A stretch of DNA of 64,000 bases from Deferribacteraceae bacterium V6Fe1. Lineage in GTDB: Bacteria > Chrysiogenota > Deferribacteres > Deferribacterales > Deferrivibrionaceae. The notes beneath the pieces are model-generated. The model was not told the DNA's origin, did no database searches, and saw nothing but the letters and a program-made list of their open reading frames with translations. The stretch spans positions 372,001 through 436,000 of the forward strand of contig CP063375.1 of NCBI GenBank assembly GCA_022813675.1, read 5' to 3'. Both the position numbers and the translations under genes were made by a program. Shown here piece after piece: positions 44,251 through 54,882 of the stretch; the stretch's first letter is position 1; each line of letters starts with the position of its first letter.

Positions 44251-44271
44251 GGCCGACTTTGAAAGTCGGCC
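44251..44271 (-). terminator. Terminator of the groSL operon
   Basis: GGCCGACTTT and AAAGTCGGCC form a strong stem around a single G. On the minus strand TTTTTATTTT follows. It lies 13 bases after the groEL stop. Confidence 0.92.
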
Positions 44272-44283
44272 TTATCTATTTTC

Positions 44284-45924
<1,641 letters not shown>

Positions 45925-45946
45925 CTATCCTCCTTAATATTATTAA

Positions 45947-46237
45947 TTATCCAATAATTCCTAAGATATCATCTTCTCTCATAATAAGATATTCAACGCC
46001 GTCAATCTTAACATCAGTACCGGCATATTTGCTGAAAAGAACCTTGTCACCTACTTTTACAGTAAGCTCAACCTTAGTTCCGTTGTCCAACACTTTTCCC
46101 GGACCAACAGCAATAACTTCACCTTCTTGTGGTTTTTCCTTTGCAGTATCAGGGATAATAATTCCTGAAGCTGTTTTCTCTTCAGCTTCAATACGTTTAA
46201 CAAGTACTCTGTCCTGAAGTGGCTTAATGTTTGCCAT
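45947..46237 (-). CDS. groS: Co-chaperonin GroES
   Basis: This 96-residue protein is the lid of the GroEL chamber. [11 protein letters not shown], the mobile loop [12 protein letters not shown] and the final EDDILGII are conserved. The ATG at 46237 has AAGGAGG nearby; the open frame extends upstream into the CIRCE region, but that part is not conserved. It is the first gene of the groSL operon. Confidence 0.98.
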   Translation of the reverse strand: MANIKPLQDRVLVKRIEAEEKTASGIIIPDTAKEKPQEGEVIAVGPGKVLDNGTKVELTVKVGDKVLFSKYAGTDVKIDGVEYLIMREDDILGIIG

Positions 46238-46271
46238 TTTGACCTCCTTGATATTATTTATATTAATGTTA

Positions 46272-46298
46272 TTAGCAGTCATCTATACCGAGTGCTAA
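46272..46298. promoter_or_regulatory. CIRCE element (HrcA operator)
   Basis: TTAGCAGTC-N9-GAGTGCTAA matches the CIRCE consensus TTAGCACTC-N9-GAGTGCTAA with one mismatch in the first arm. It lies between the groSL promoter and groES, so heat-shock control by HrcA is expected. Confidence 0.93.
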
Positions 46299-46307
46299 CA
46301 GTGTTTA

Positions 46308-46336
46308 TATATATAAATTACGGTCAAAAAAATCAA
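46308..46336 (-). promoter_or_regulatory. groSL promoter
   Basis: On the minus strand TTGATT (46331-46336), a 17-base spacer and TATATA (46308-46313). The CIRCE element begins ten bases downstream of the -10 box. Confidence 0.7.
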
Positions 46337-46440
46337 GAGTTTTTTTTAAAACCTTTTGGTTAAAAATCCATTTGCACCGTAATTCAGAGTTTGTTTTTGC
46401 ATTTTATAATTTTTTGTTTTAACATTCTATTGTGACTATT

Positions 46441-47619
46441 ATGAAAGATAACAAACAGCTCAGCCCACACAAAATTGTCGCAGGTGGTTTTTTTGCTCTT
46501 TTTCTTGCAATGGCAGTAGGAAGATTTGCATTCACACCTATCTTGCCAATCATGCAGTCAAACTACGGCTTTTCAAATACCATTGCAGGAAATATAGCCT
46601 CAATAAATTACCTTGGTTATCTCTTAGGTGCAATACTTTCAAAGTATGTTAAAAATAATAATACTCAGTATGCAATATATAAAGTCAGCTTGATAATATG
46701 CATATTATCAACTGCGGCAATGACCTTTTCACACACTATATTTTCATGGTATTTTTGGAGATTTATCATAGGCATTGCCAGCGGATTCCTAAATGTACTT
46801 GGGGTAGCTTTTGTTCTTCAGAGTCTTGCTTTGCTTGGAAAATCCCATATTTCAGGTTGGATGTTTTGCGGTGTAGGGACAGGAATTGCACTGACAGGCA
46901 TAGCAGTCCCTGCCCTTAACACAATACTAACTGCTGACCAAATATGGTTAGGGCTTTCTGTATTAAGTATTATACCATTTTACTTTGGTTGGACTGCCGT
47001 TAAAAAGGTTGAACTACAACATAATCTATCAACAACAGCATCAAATAATAAAAACCCTATGATTAAGAAATTATATATCTCATATTTTTTAGAAGGTTTT
47101 GGTTACATAATTACCGCAACATTTATTGTAAGCATACTGACAAAAACACTCAACTCTATTTACGCTGCAAATGTTTCATGGATATTAATCGGAATATCTG
47201 CTGCTGTTACCACACTGATATGGCCTAAAATATCAAATAAATTTGGTGCCCGCAAATCTTTAATTACAGCTTTTTTAATCCAGAGTGTTGCAATAATACT
47301 CCCTCTAATGATACCAAATACTTTTGGCTATATCATCAGTGCTATCGGCTTTGGAGGAACATTTTTAGGAATTGTTGCTATGACGCTAAGTTACGGCAGG
47401 GAGATATCACCTCAAGCTTCAAACAAAGTAATTGGAGATTTGACTATACTTTTTGGGATAGGGCAAATAATTAGCCCTGTTATCGCAGGTTACCTTGCCG
47501 ACATTTATGGAAACTTTAACATATCTATCATAATCGCATTCTTTTCAGTGATTTTGGCAGCTATCATCCTGCTACCAATGGGAAAATTTATGAATGAGCA
47601 AAAACTTCAATCAAAATAA
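46441..47619 (+). CDS. MFS transporter, YbfB/YjiJ type
   Basis: This protein of about 392 residues has twelve membrane helices. GRFAFTPILPIMQSNYGF at the start is the signature of the YbfB/YjiJ group of the major facilitator superfamily. Substrate is unknown for most members. The ATG at 46441 is taken as the start; a GTG at 46432 is possible, and neither has a clear ribosome site. Its last 32 bases overlap the end of the converging cyclotransferase gene. Confidence 0.87.
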   Translation: MKDNKQLSPHKIVAGGFFALFLAMAVGRFAFTPILPIMQSNYGFSNTIAGNIASINYLGYLLGAILSKYVKNNNTQYAIYKVSLIICILSTAAMTFSHTIFSWYFWRFIIGIASGFLNVLGVAFVLQSLALLGKSHISGWMFCGVGTGIALTGIAVPALNTILTADQIWLGLSVLSIIPFYFGWTAVKKVELQHNLSTTASNNKNPMIKKLYISYFLEGFGYIITATFIVSILTKTLNSIYAANVSWILIGISAAVTTLIWPKISNKFGARKSLITAFLIQSVAIILPLMIPNTFGYIISAIGFGGTFLGIVAMTLSYGREISPQASNKVIGDLTILFGIGQIISPVIAGYLADIYGNFNISIIIAFFSVILAAIILLPMGKFMNEQKLQSK

Positions 47620-48082
47620 TAAAGTTAATCAGAATCAGTAATAAGGTTAAAGCCCATTTTCTGTAGTTTTTTGGAGGGCCGGCAATATATTCTTTCCAAT
47701 CGCCATTTTTGACCCTTTTTGCAGTCAATTTAATTAACGGTTTTACAAAAGGGTGAGCGGTAAAAACTCTTGCATACTTTACGCTTCCATCGGCCAACTT
47801 TACAGGTAACAACTCCTCTCTATAGTAAGTAAAAAAGGAATATACCCCTTCATAATTTCTCAATTTTATCATTGTATCCTTATCTACTTCAAAAAGCTCA
47901 CCGTGAATGTCTTTACCATTTTTAGATTTAGTGACAACAGGATATCCAGAATTGGTCTGATACATTTTCCCTTTTATACTTCCATTACCCAAAAATACTG
48001 CATTTTTAAGATACTTCTCATAACCTATAAAACCACGCATGAGAGTACCATATGTAAATACAGTAAATGTACTACTTTCCAT
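47588..48082 (-). CDS. Membrane-anchored gamma-glutamylcyclotransferase-like protein
   Basis: This 164-residue protein has the GGCT/AIG2 fold: FTYGTLMRGFIGYEKYL at the start (substrate loop YGTLMRG) and GELFEVDKDTMIKLRNYEGV, in which the Glu of YEGV is the expected catalytic acid. A C-terminal membrane helix (ALTLLLILINFIILIEVF) is unusual for the family. The enzyme would cleave gamma-glutamyl amides to 5-oxoproline. It begins at the stop of the amidoligase-like gene, so the two are translationally coupled. It is oriented against the MFS gene. Confidence 0.82.
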   Translation of the reverse strand: MESSTFTVFTYGTLMRGFIGYEKYLKNAVFLGNGSIKGKMYQTNSGYPVVTKSKNGKDIHGELFEVDKDTMIKLRNYEGVYSFFTYYREELLPVKLADGSVKYARVFTAHPFVKPLIKLTAKRVKNGDWKEYIAGPPKNYRKWALTLLLILINFIILIEVFAHS

Positions 48083-49354
48083 TCATGCTCCTATTATTGA
48101 ACAGTTGTACTGATAAAGATCCTTTATTTTTAAAATTATAGCCTCTTTGTATTTTATTGGAAGGCTTTTTTCAAAATCAAGCCCCTTTTTTAATATTTCA
48201 AACATCCTATCAGCGTCAATCTTTCTATAATCTGGATTTTCACCCCATTTTTGAATATTGTAAGAAAAAGGGAGTATTTCATCAAACTGAAAAAGATTCT
48301 TAAACGCAATAAAAACAAAAATCGAGGGTTCATACACACCTCTTTTTACAAAATCTCTACAAAGCCTCATATTTGAAAACTCAATCGTATCAACCCATTT
48401 TCCATCATTTTTCCTCTTCCTACTTAGAAAAATATCCTTCATATTCTTTTCCATTATCCTTGCCTCAAAAACCTTGGAGCCAACCCTGATAAATTGACCT
48501 GTACACATAAGGATAAATATAGATTCTTCAAAACCTATCTTTGGCCTTTTTATATTATCTTCTGGAGATTCCAACGTAACATGCAGACTATGCGGTTTGA
48601 CCGGAGTAAACCTTATAGCCTCCTCAATTAGTCTTGCAGCAAACTGAGGACTGTTTGTAAGTGGCAAAGAAGAAGCCAAAGTAGAATCCGGGCGAGTAAA
48701 TGTATATTCCAAAAACCCACCTTTTTTAATGAGCTGTTTAAAAGGGATTTCCGAGTCAATATATGCTCCGAATCTCCACAAAAACTTTTTTAAATGGTAG
48801 TGATGATACTTGGAAAAATTATGCAAAGGGTCACCCTCTTCCGATGCAAAAAATTTTCCAGCCTTCGGGCCGACATTTGTAAATTCAAGCTCAATTCCTA
48901 TAGGCGTATTGCTGTGAATGAAGGAGATATATTTGCTATCCGATTCAACATAAGCAAAAAACTCTTCAACCTTTTCATTTATCTTAAAAATCATGTCACT
49001 TATAAAAATATCCCTACTAATTTTAATATTAAAATATCTCATATGAGAATTATACGCTCTCAGGGCATAGTATGTAGCCGGGGCAAACACCGAATATTTA
49101 TTATTCAAAAAATGGCATTTTTTGCTTAACCACCTTTCATAGTGGCGAGCCAAAAGATTTACCGTAAAAACTGCCGCCAATATCTTCAAATATCTCAAAT
49201 ACCACGATTCGTTCCTGAAATACCTTTTATTAAAAAAGTATTTTATTTCATCATCACAATCATTTTTGATATATTTAAAAGCAGATTTACTATGCCTTAT
49301 TTTATAATATTTATAACCGTTCAATAGGTAGTATAATAATGTTTTATTATTCAT
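48083..49354 (-). CDS. Probable GCS/GS-fold amidoligase
   Basis: This 423-residue protein is not a standard family that I can name with certainty. Motifs from residue about 148 onward fit the glutamate-cysteine ligase/glutamine synthetase-fold amidoligases: PIGIELEFTNVG (E-x-E metal site), GGFLEYTFTRPDS (strand with Glu), PHSLHVTLES (His) and FEARIMEKN with VDTIEFSNMR (Arg/Glu). The N-terminal third is basic and unique. It would join a carboxylate to an amine using ATP. The coupled cyclotransferase gene supports a gamma-glutamyl-type product, which is inferred. The start codon lacks a clear ribosome site. Confidence 0.58.
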   Translation of the reverse strand: MNNKTLLYYLLNGYKYYKIRHSKSAFKYIKNDCDDEIKYFFNKRYFRNESWYLRYLKILAAVFTVNLLARHYERWLSKKCHFLNNKYSVFAPATYYALRAYNSHMRYFNIKISRDIFISDMIFKINEKVEEFFAYVESDSKYISFIHSNTPIGIELEFTNVGPKAGKFFASEEGDPLHNFSKYHHYHLKKFLWRFGAYIDSEIPFKQLIKKGGFLEYTFTRPDSTLASSLPLTNSPQFAARLIEEAIRFTPVKPHSLHVTLESPEDNIKRPKIGFEESIFILMCTGQFIRVGSKVFEARIMEKNMKDIFLSRKRKNDGKWVDTIEFSNMRLCRDFVKRGVYEPSIFVFIAFKNLFQFDEILPFSYNIQKWGENPDYRKIDADRMFEILKKGLDFEKSLPIKYKEAIILKIKDLYQYNCSIIGA

Positions 49355-49496
49355 ATAAAATAATAGGATAGCCTAATTAATTTGTCAATTGACTATAAGA
49401 AATAAATTAATTTACCCTTTTTATTTTTATATTGTATTCCACGCAAAAGTGGTTTAATAACTGCTGAACTTTAATATATTTTTATCAGGAGAAGAT

Positions 49497-50234
49497 ATGA
49501 AAATAATTGCCCACAGAGGAGCTTCTTTTTATGCACCTGAAAATACAATGTCTGCCTTCAAACTAGCTATGGAATATGGAGTAGATGGTATAGAAATGGA
49601 TGTTCATGTCACAAAAGACGGTAAAATAGTTGTTATTCATGATGATACAACCGGCAGAACAGGTACTCAGAATTTGGAAATTAAAACAAATGATCTTGAA
49701 ACTTTAAAAAAAGTTGATGTAGGGAGTTGGTTTGATACAAAATACCAAGGGGAACAAATACCTATTTTGGATAACCTTATAAAAGAAGTACCTTCTAAAT
49801 TTGAACTCTATATTGAAATAAAATCTGAACCAGATACTGTGCCAATATATTACGATTTTTTCTCTGACCACAAAGAACTAAAAAATAGAGCTGTTATTTT
49901 TGGGTTTAACTATAACGTGATGACAAAAATAAAAAAGCTACTTCCTGATTTTACTGTATTATGGATAGTTGAATACGGATACAATGTACCAATCTCAAGC
50001 AAAATGTATGATGATGTGTATGGAAAGATTACAGATGCTAACCTCAACGGTATCTCGACTCATGCAGACCTGACTCATTGTTCAAACATGGAAAAAGCAA
50101 TTAAAAAACATGACTGGATTTGGAACGTGTGGACGGTCGATAACCCACATCTTGCCAAACAATTAATGAATTTAGGGGTGGCAACTCTAACTACAAACAG
50201 GCCGGACTGGATTATGAAGCACCTCTTTGCCTAA
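49497..50234 (+). CDS. Glycerophosphodiester phosphodiesterase
   Basis: This 245-residue enzyme has the GDPD motifs IIAHRGASFYAPENTMSAF and GIEMDVHVTKDGKIVVIHDD, which hold the catalytic His pair and the metal ligands (Glu, Asp). WNVWTVDNP near the end is also typical. It has no signal peptide and probably acts in the cytoplasm, releasing glycerol-3-phosphate from lipid head groups, as UgpQ does. GGAGAAG precedes the ATG. Its last four bases overlap the end of potC. Confidence 0.95.
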   Translation: MKIIAHRGASFYAPENTMSAFKLAMEYGVDGIEMDVHVTKDGKIVVIHDDTTGRTGTQNLEIKTNDLETLKKVDVGSWFDTKYQGEQIPILDNLIKEVPSKFELYIEIKSEPDTVPIYYDFFSDHKELKNRAVIFGFNYNVMTKIKKLLPDFTVLWIVEYGYNVPISSKMYDDVYGKITDANLNGISTHADLTHCSNMEKAIKKHDWIWNVWTVDNPHLAKQLMNLGVATLTTNRPDWIMKHLFA

Positions 50235-51085
50235 TCTTTATTTTTACTAAAATAAAGATTTATCAGTGCAAGAAAAGAAGTAAATACTATCATTAAGAAT
50301 GATATTGCATTTATGACGGGAGTACTCCCATCCCTAACCTGTAAATATAGATTAATCGGCAATGTCGGCTCAGAGCCCACCAAAAATAGTGTAGTATTAA
50401 AGTTTTCAAAACTCATCAAAAATGCGACCGTGCCGGCACCAATTAATGAAGGTTTTAAATATTTTAATGTTATATACCATATGACCTGCAATCTATTTGC
50501 TCCAAGGTTAAGTGCAGCCTCTTCAAGTGTCCTATCAAATTTTTTAAGTCTTGCTGACACAACAAGCACTACAAATGTTGTAATAAATGAGAATTGTCCA
50601 AGCACTACAAGCCAAAAGCCCGGTGCAAAAAGTGGAGCTTCAAAACCTAACCTTTCCTCAATAAAAAGGCCGACAGAGTTACTTGCCAAAAGGATAGAAA
50701 TACCAAGAATAACTCCAGGTATTACAAGTGGCGCAAGAGTTAAAAAATAAAGAGCCTGCTTAAATTTAAATTCCTCTTGTTCAAATAAAAATGCACCGAA
50801 AGTTCCCACTATTAATGACAATATGGATACAATAACTGCTGTCTTTACACTGGTAAATATGCTTCTTAGATTGTTAGCATCATGGAAAATCCCTACTCGA
50901 TGGGCATCATTTGCAAAAAACCAGTCCAATGTAACACCATTCCAAGGAAGGCTTGGAAAATCGGAATTATTAAAGGCCAACACACATGTCACAACAAGGG
51001 GTGCAAACAAAAATGTGTAAAATAGTATTACAAAAAGCACAAATGTAAAATTGTATTTTTTAGACCTCGGTAAACTGCGTATCAT
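50231..51085 (-). CDS. potC: Polyamine ABC transporter permease PotC
   Basis: This 284-residue permease has six helices and the inner-membrane EAA loop (LEEAALNLGANRLQVIWYI) that docks with the ATPase. Its position after a PotA-PotB pair defines it as PotC. The start overlaps potB by four bases. It imports spermidine/putrescine with PotA, PotB and PotD. Confidence 0.92.
   Translation of the reverse strand: MIRSLPRSKKYNFTFVLFVILFYTFLFAPLVVTCVLAFNNSDFPSLPWNGVTLDWFFANDAHRVGIFHDANNLRSIFTSVKTAVIVSILSLIVGTFGAFLFEQEEFKFKQALYFLTLAPLVIPGVILGISILLASNSVGLFIEERLGFEAPLFAPGFWLVVLGQFSFITTFVVLVVSARLKKFDRTLEEAALNLGANRLQVIWYITLKYLKPSLIGAGTVAFLMSFENFNTTLFLVGSEPTLPINLYLQVRDGSTPVINAISFLMIVFTSFLALINLYFSKNKD
50233..50260. 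terminator. AT-rich hairpin at the converging ends of potC and the GDPD gene
   Basis: AATCTTTATTTT and AAAATAAAGATT form a perfect 12-bp stem with a TACT loop. It lies across the last codons of potC and the stop of the phosphodiesterase gene. The stem has little GC, so it may be only a weak bidirectional terminator or an mRNA-end stabiliser. Confidence 0.5.
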
Positions 51086-51936
51086 TGGACTACCTTACTT
51101 AAATTTTGTCTGGTCACCTTCAAGCCTAACCAAATTATTACAGTAGACAACACTAACAGAAGAAAACCGAAAGCAGCTCCCTGATTCCAATTAAAGCTTG
51201 CGATAAACTGAGTGTAAATCTGCTCCGTAAACCACAACGAATTTTTACCGCCAATCAGGTTTGGCGTTAAATAGTTACCCAATGTTAACATAAAAACAAC
51301 TATTGCACCCGATGTAAGTCCCGGTTTTGAGTGAGGAATAATTATTTTAAATACAATATCCTTGGTGGAAGCTCCCAAATCGTATGCAGCTTCTATTAAA
51401 TGGTCATCAAGACTCTCCATTACGGATATTAAAGGGACTACCATAAAAAGCATAGATGTATAAACTAAAACCATAACCATTGACACGTCATTGTATAAAA
51501 GCTCTATAGGTTTATTAATAAGTCCTAACTTCAGTAAAAAATGGTTTACCACACCACTTTCTCTCAACAAAATCATCCATCCGTAAACCCTCACCAATTC
51601 ACTAACCCAAAACGGCATTAAGAGAAGTATAGACAAAAACTGGCTTAACTTTGTATTCACTACCTTTGTTATGTAAAAAGCAATCGGCAAAGATATAATT
51701 GCAGTAATGACGGTAACTATTATGGAATAAATGGCAGTCCTTACAAATGTCAGCCAATATATGGGCTCAACAAAAAAATTTTTATAATTGGCAAAACTAA
51801 ATGTGGGCTTACCATAAATGTTTTCAGATTTAAAAGACATTAATAATAAATCAATATGCGGAATTACTATTAACAAAAACAACCATAAAATAACCGGAAT
51901 CAGAAAAATATAAAAACCTAATTTTGCATGTTTCAT
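51082..51936 (-). CDS. potB: Polyamine ABC transporter permease PotB
   Basis: This 284-residue permease has six helices and the EAA loop (LIEAAYDLGASTKDIVFKII). It is the partner of PotC in the membrane channel. Its ATG overlaps the potA stop (TGATG) and its end overlaps potC by four bases. Confidence 0.92.
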   Translation of the reverse strand: MKHAKLGFYIFLIPVILWLFLLIVIPHIDLLLMSFKSENIYGKPTFSFANYKNFFVEPIYWLTFVRTAIYSIIVTVITAIISLPIAFYITKVVNTKLSQFLSILLLMPFWVSELVRVYGWMILLRESGVVNHFLLKLGLINKPIELLYNDVSMVMVLVYTSMLFMVVPLISVMESLDDHLIEAAYDLGASTKDIVFKIIIPHSKPGLTSGAIVVFMLTLGNYLTPNLIGGKNSLWFTEQIYTQFIASFNWNQGAAFGFLLLVLSTVIIWLGLKVTRQNLSKVVQ

Positions 51937-53033
51937 CAGGCATTTCTCTCAAAAGCTATAGAGTTTTCAGGATACCAACCAATCTCAATTTCGTTACCCG
52001 GTCTAATATAATCAAACTGCTTGTTTTGCGGAAGTGCCACTAATATTTCGTTATTGGCATCTTTAATAGATGTTAAAAGTCTGCTGTTTGCTCCATCAAA
52101 CAAAATCGCTTTAACTTTTACCTTTAAACGATTGAGTTTCTCCAAGTCCTTTGAAGGCTCAATCAAAAATGCCTCTGGCCTAACAAAGAAATCACACTCT
52201 TTTTTGTTAATAGACTTCAGAGTTTTCACTAAAAATTCATGATTATTATTTGTAGTAATTTTTGCGAACCCATCGCTTTGATTAACCACGTAACCTTCCC
52301 ACTTGTTATTATCGCCGACAAATTGTGCCACAAAAGATGTTTGAGGATGATGATAAAGGTTTGCGGGGGTATCAAGCTGTTCAAACTCTCCTCCATTCAT
52401 TACAGCCACATAATCGGACATAACAAGTGCTTCCGACTGGTCATGAGTTATGTAAACAAAGGTCGTGCCGACTTCATTTTGAAGTTTTTTAAGCTCTACC
52501 TTCATCTTTTCTCTAAGCTTTAAATCAAGAGCTCCCAAGGGCTCATCCAACAACAATACTGAAGGCTCTAAAACCAGACACCTTGCAATTGCAACCCTCT
52601 GTTTCTGACCACCGGAGAGCTGTTGTACCGCTTTTTTCTCAAAACCCGGCAACCCGACCCTTTCAAGAATATTTTTGACCTTTTTCTTAATCTCAGTATT
52701 AGGAACTTTTTTTCTTTTTAAGCCAAAAGCAATATTTTCCTCTACATTCATCATAGGGAACAGTGCAAGATTTTGAAACACAAGATTAACAGGTCTTTTG
52801 TTAGGAGGAAGTCCGTTTACTAATTTCTCCCTTATAAATATTTCACCTTCGGTAGGCTCAATAAACCCTGCAATCATCCTTAAAAGAGTTGTCTTACCAC
52901 AACCGGAAGGACCTAAAATAGAGAAAAATTTCCCTTCCTCTACCGTAAAACTAACCTTCTTTACCGCTTCAAATTCACCAAACTTTTTAGTCACATTTCT
53001 AACATCTAAATCATATTTCATAAACTTATCCAT
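51936..53033 (-). CDS. potA: Polyamine ABC transporter ATPase PotA
   Basis: This ATPase of about 365 residues has Walker A GPSGCGKTTLLRM, the signature LSGGQKQRVAIARCL, Walker B VLLLDEPLGALD and a C-terminal TOBE-type regulatory domain. It energises uptake through PotB/PotC. The ATG at 53033 follows a strong intergenic hairpin; an ATG at 53063 lies upstream of and through that hairpin and would add poorly conserved residues, and another ATG is at 53021. The start is therefore uncertain by a few codons. Confidence 0.93.
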   Translation of the reverse strand: MDKFMKYDLDVRNVTKKFGEFEAVKKVSFTVEEGKFFSILGPSGCGKTTLLRMIAGFIEPTEGEIFIREKLVNGLPPNKRPVNLVFQNLALFPMMNVEENIAFGLKRKKVPNTEIKKKVKNILERVGLPGFEKKAVQQLSGGQKQRVAIARCLVLEPSVLLLDEPLGALDLKLREKMKVELKKLQNEVGTTFVYITHDQSEALVMSDYVAVMNGGEFEQLDTPANLYHHPQTSFVAQFVGDNNKWEGYVVNQSDGFAKITTNNNHEFLVKTLKSINKKECDFFVRPEAFLIEPSKDLEKLNRLKVKVKAILFDGANSRLLTSIKDANNEILVALPQNKQFDYIRPGNEIEIGWYPENSIAFERNA

Positions 53034-53036
53034 AAA

Positions 53037-53060
53037 ATAGGCAGACCTTAGTCTGCCTAT
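53037..53060 (-). promoter_or_regulatory. Intergenic hairpin between potD and potA
   Basis: ATAGGCAGAC and GTCTGCCTAT form a perfect 10-bp stem with a four-base loop, ten bases after the potD stop. Only TATTTTAT follows on the minus strand, so termination would be partial. Such hairpins often protect the upstream mRNA and raise the level of the binding protein over the permease. Confidence 0.6.
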
Positions 53061-53070
53061 CATTTCATTA

Positions 53071-54129
53071 TTATCTTGCTGATTTTACTTTATCTAATAT
53101 TTTTGCTTCTATTGATTCTATATTTGACGGAACTGGGGGATACCATTTGATGTTATCTATGGCTTCCTGAGGAAAAGAACGCTTAAGATTGTCTTTTACA
53201 TCAGGATTTAGAAACTCCGCAGCATCCTTTGAAGCTGTAAAATACCCTTCGGTATTTGTAAAGTAAGCAGCATTTTCCGGCCTAAGTATAAAATTAATCC
53301 ACTTATAAGCGGCATCAATATTTTTAGCTTTAGCAGGAATCGCAAATGTGTCAATCCACCCTAAAGCGCCGCTTTTTGGAGCAACAAAATCTATATTCGG
53401 GTTGTCCTGATGAAGTTTCCAACCTCCACCATCCCAGCCCATAGCCACGTAAACTTCTTCAGATCTTAAAAGCTGCAATAATGCATCCCCATTGGTCCAA
53501 TAATTTTTGACGATATTCTTTGCATCAATCATCTTTTGTCCAACCATTTCCATCAGCTCTTCATAAGCTTTTGGGTCATTATAAAGTGCAAAAGGATTTT
53601 TGCCCATCGCAAAAGCAAGGGCTATTAATGTAGGTCTTTTGAGTCTGTAACTGACCCTTCCTTCATACTTTGGATTTAAAAGATCTGTATAATCGCTTGC
53701 CTCAGGTGCATATTTTTTATTCACAATCAAGCCGGATGTCCCCCAACAGAAAGGGACAGCATAAGAGTCTTTTCCAACCTTAGTATTGTCTTTTACAGCT
53801 TTGAGCATTGATGGTATAATTTGTTCGGATTTTATTTTTAAGTAATCGAGAGGTTTGTAAATTTTGTATTTCTCCTGGACTGAAGATATCCTGTCTTGAC
53901 TAGGCTGAGCCAAATCAAAGCCTGCACCCCTTGTTGCCCTTAGTTTTGCAATCATTTCCTCATTGTTAGAGTATGTCACTTCAACCTTAATCCCTGTTTC
54001 TTTTTCAAATTTTTCAATAAGCGCATTAGGAGCATAACCTTTCCATGTTAACAACCTTAAAGTCCCTTCTGCAAAAACTGATGAAACACCAAACACAAAA
54101 ACCAACAACAGCATTAGACATCTTTTCAT
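53071..54129 (-). CDS. potD: Polyamine-binding protein PotD
   Basis: This protein of about 352 residues has a Sec signal peptide (ending SSVFA) and the PotD/PotF-type periplasmic fold. Conserved segments include LRLLTWKGYAPNALIEKFEKETG split over its first strand and helix, and VAMGWDGGGWKLHQDNPNIDFV in the binding cleft region. The ATG at 54129 has GGAGG six bases upstream; an ATG at 54135 is too close to that site. It captures spermidine or putrescine for the PotABC importer and is the first gene of the operon. Confidence 0.93.
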   Translation of the reverse strand: MKRCLMLLLVFVFGVSSVFAEGTLRLLTWKGYAPNALIEKFEKETGIKVEVTYSNNEEMIAKLRATRGAGFDLAQPSQDRISSVQEKYKIYKPLDYLKIKSEQIIPSMLKAVKDNTKVGKDSYAVPFCWGTSGLIVNKKYAPEASDYTDLLNPKYEGRVSYRLKRPTLIALAFAMGKNPFALYNDPKAYEELMEMVGQKMIDAKNIVKNYWTNGDALLQLLRSEEVYVAMGWDGGGWKLHQDNPNIDFVAPKSGALGWIDTFAIPAKAKNIDAAYKWINFILRPENAAYFTNTEGYFTASKDAAEFLNPDVKDNLKRSFPQEAIDNIKWYPPVPSNIESIEAKILDKVKSAR

Positions 54130-54267
54130 AAGCATCCTCCTTTTCAGTTTAAAAACAGAACATCTTTTTACTATTTCTCTTAAGCGTATAAGTCAAGGAT
54201 TATTTAAGCTTATCCCCAAATAAAGTGCATCTCTACTTTTAACTTGTTGATAAAAAAGACCACGAAT

Positions 54268-54873
54268 CTACTTTCTGGATAATATCAATACACCGGCACT
54301 AAACATTGTAATACCTGCAAGTTTATTAAAAGCAGTTGTTGCCGTATCACCTCTAAGAAATTTGCTTACATAAAAAGATAAAAAAGCATAAAACAGCATA
54401 ACGGCTGATAATACTGTCGAAACTATAGTAATTACTAAAATTATATCGACTATCGTCAGCATATTAAAATCTATAAATGTGGGTAAGAAACTCATATAAA
54501 AAAGTATTACCTTAGGATTACCTAACGTTATAAACAGACCGCTGAAAAAACCAGCCCTATTGCAATTTTTCCTAACAGCAGAATTTGATTTTTTTGAAAA
54601 GAAAAGTTTTATACCTAAAAAACACAAATAAGCTGCACCAGCATATTTTATGACAAGAAATAAAAACCAAAGTGTTTCCGCAATGATAGTAAGCCCAAAA
54701 AGTGCAAAAGTAAGAAAAAGTATATCCCCTGCCACAATACCCAAAACAGTTGGAATCGTATTTTTAAAACCATGAGCAATGGATTTTGAAACTACAGCAT
54801 ACACCCCTGGACCAGGGACAACTGCAAGAATAAATGTTGCTAACGCAAGGCCAAATGCAGTCAGTAAAGACAT
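54268..54873 (-). CDS. LysE/RhtB-family amino-acid exporter
   Basis: This 201-residue protein has about six membrane helices. AVVPGPGVYAVVSKSIAHG at the start is the family motif, and LGNPKVILFYMSFLPTFID in the middle is also typical. It exports an amino acid or homoserine-lactone-like compound; the substrate is unknown. It begins nine bases after the pilin C-domain gene in the same direction, which may be accidental. Confidence 0.9.
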   Translation of the reverse strand: MSLLTAFGLALATFILAVVPGPGVYAVVSKSIAHGFKNTIPTVLGIVAGDILFLTFALFGLTIIAETLWFLFLVIKYAGAAYLCFLGIKLFFSKKSNSAVRKNCNRAGFFSGLFITLGNPKVILFYMSFLPTFIDFNMLTIVDIILVITIVSTVLSAVMLFYAFLSFYVSKFLRGDTATTAFNKLAGITMFSAGVLILSRK

Positions 54874-54882
54874 AAACTTCCC

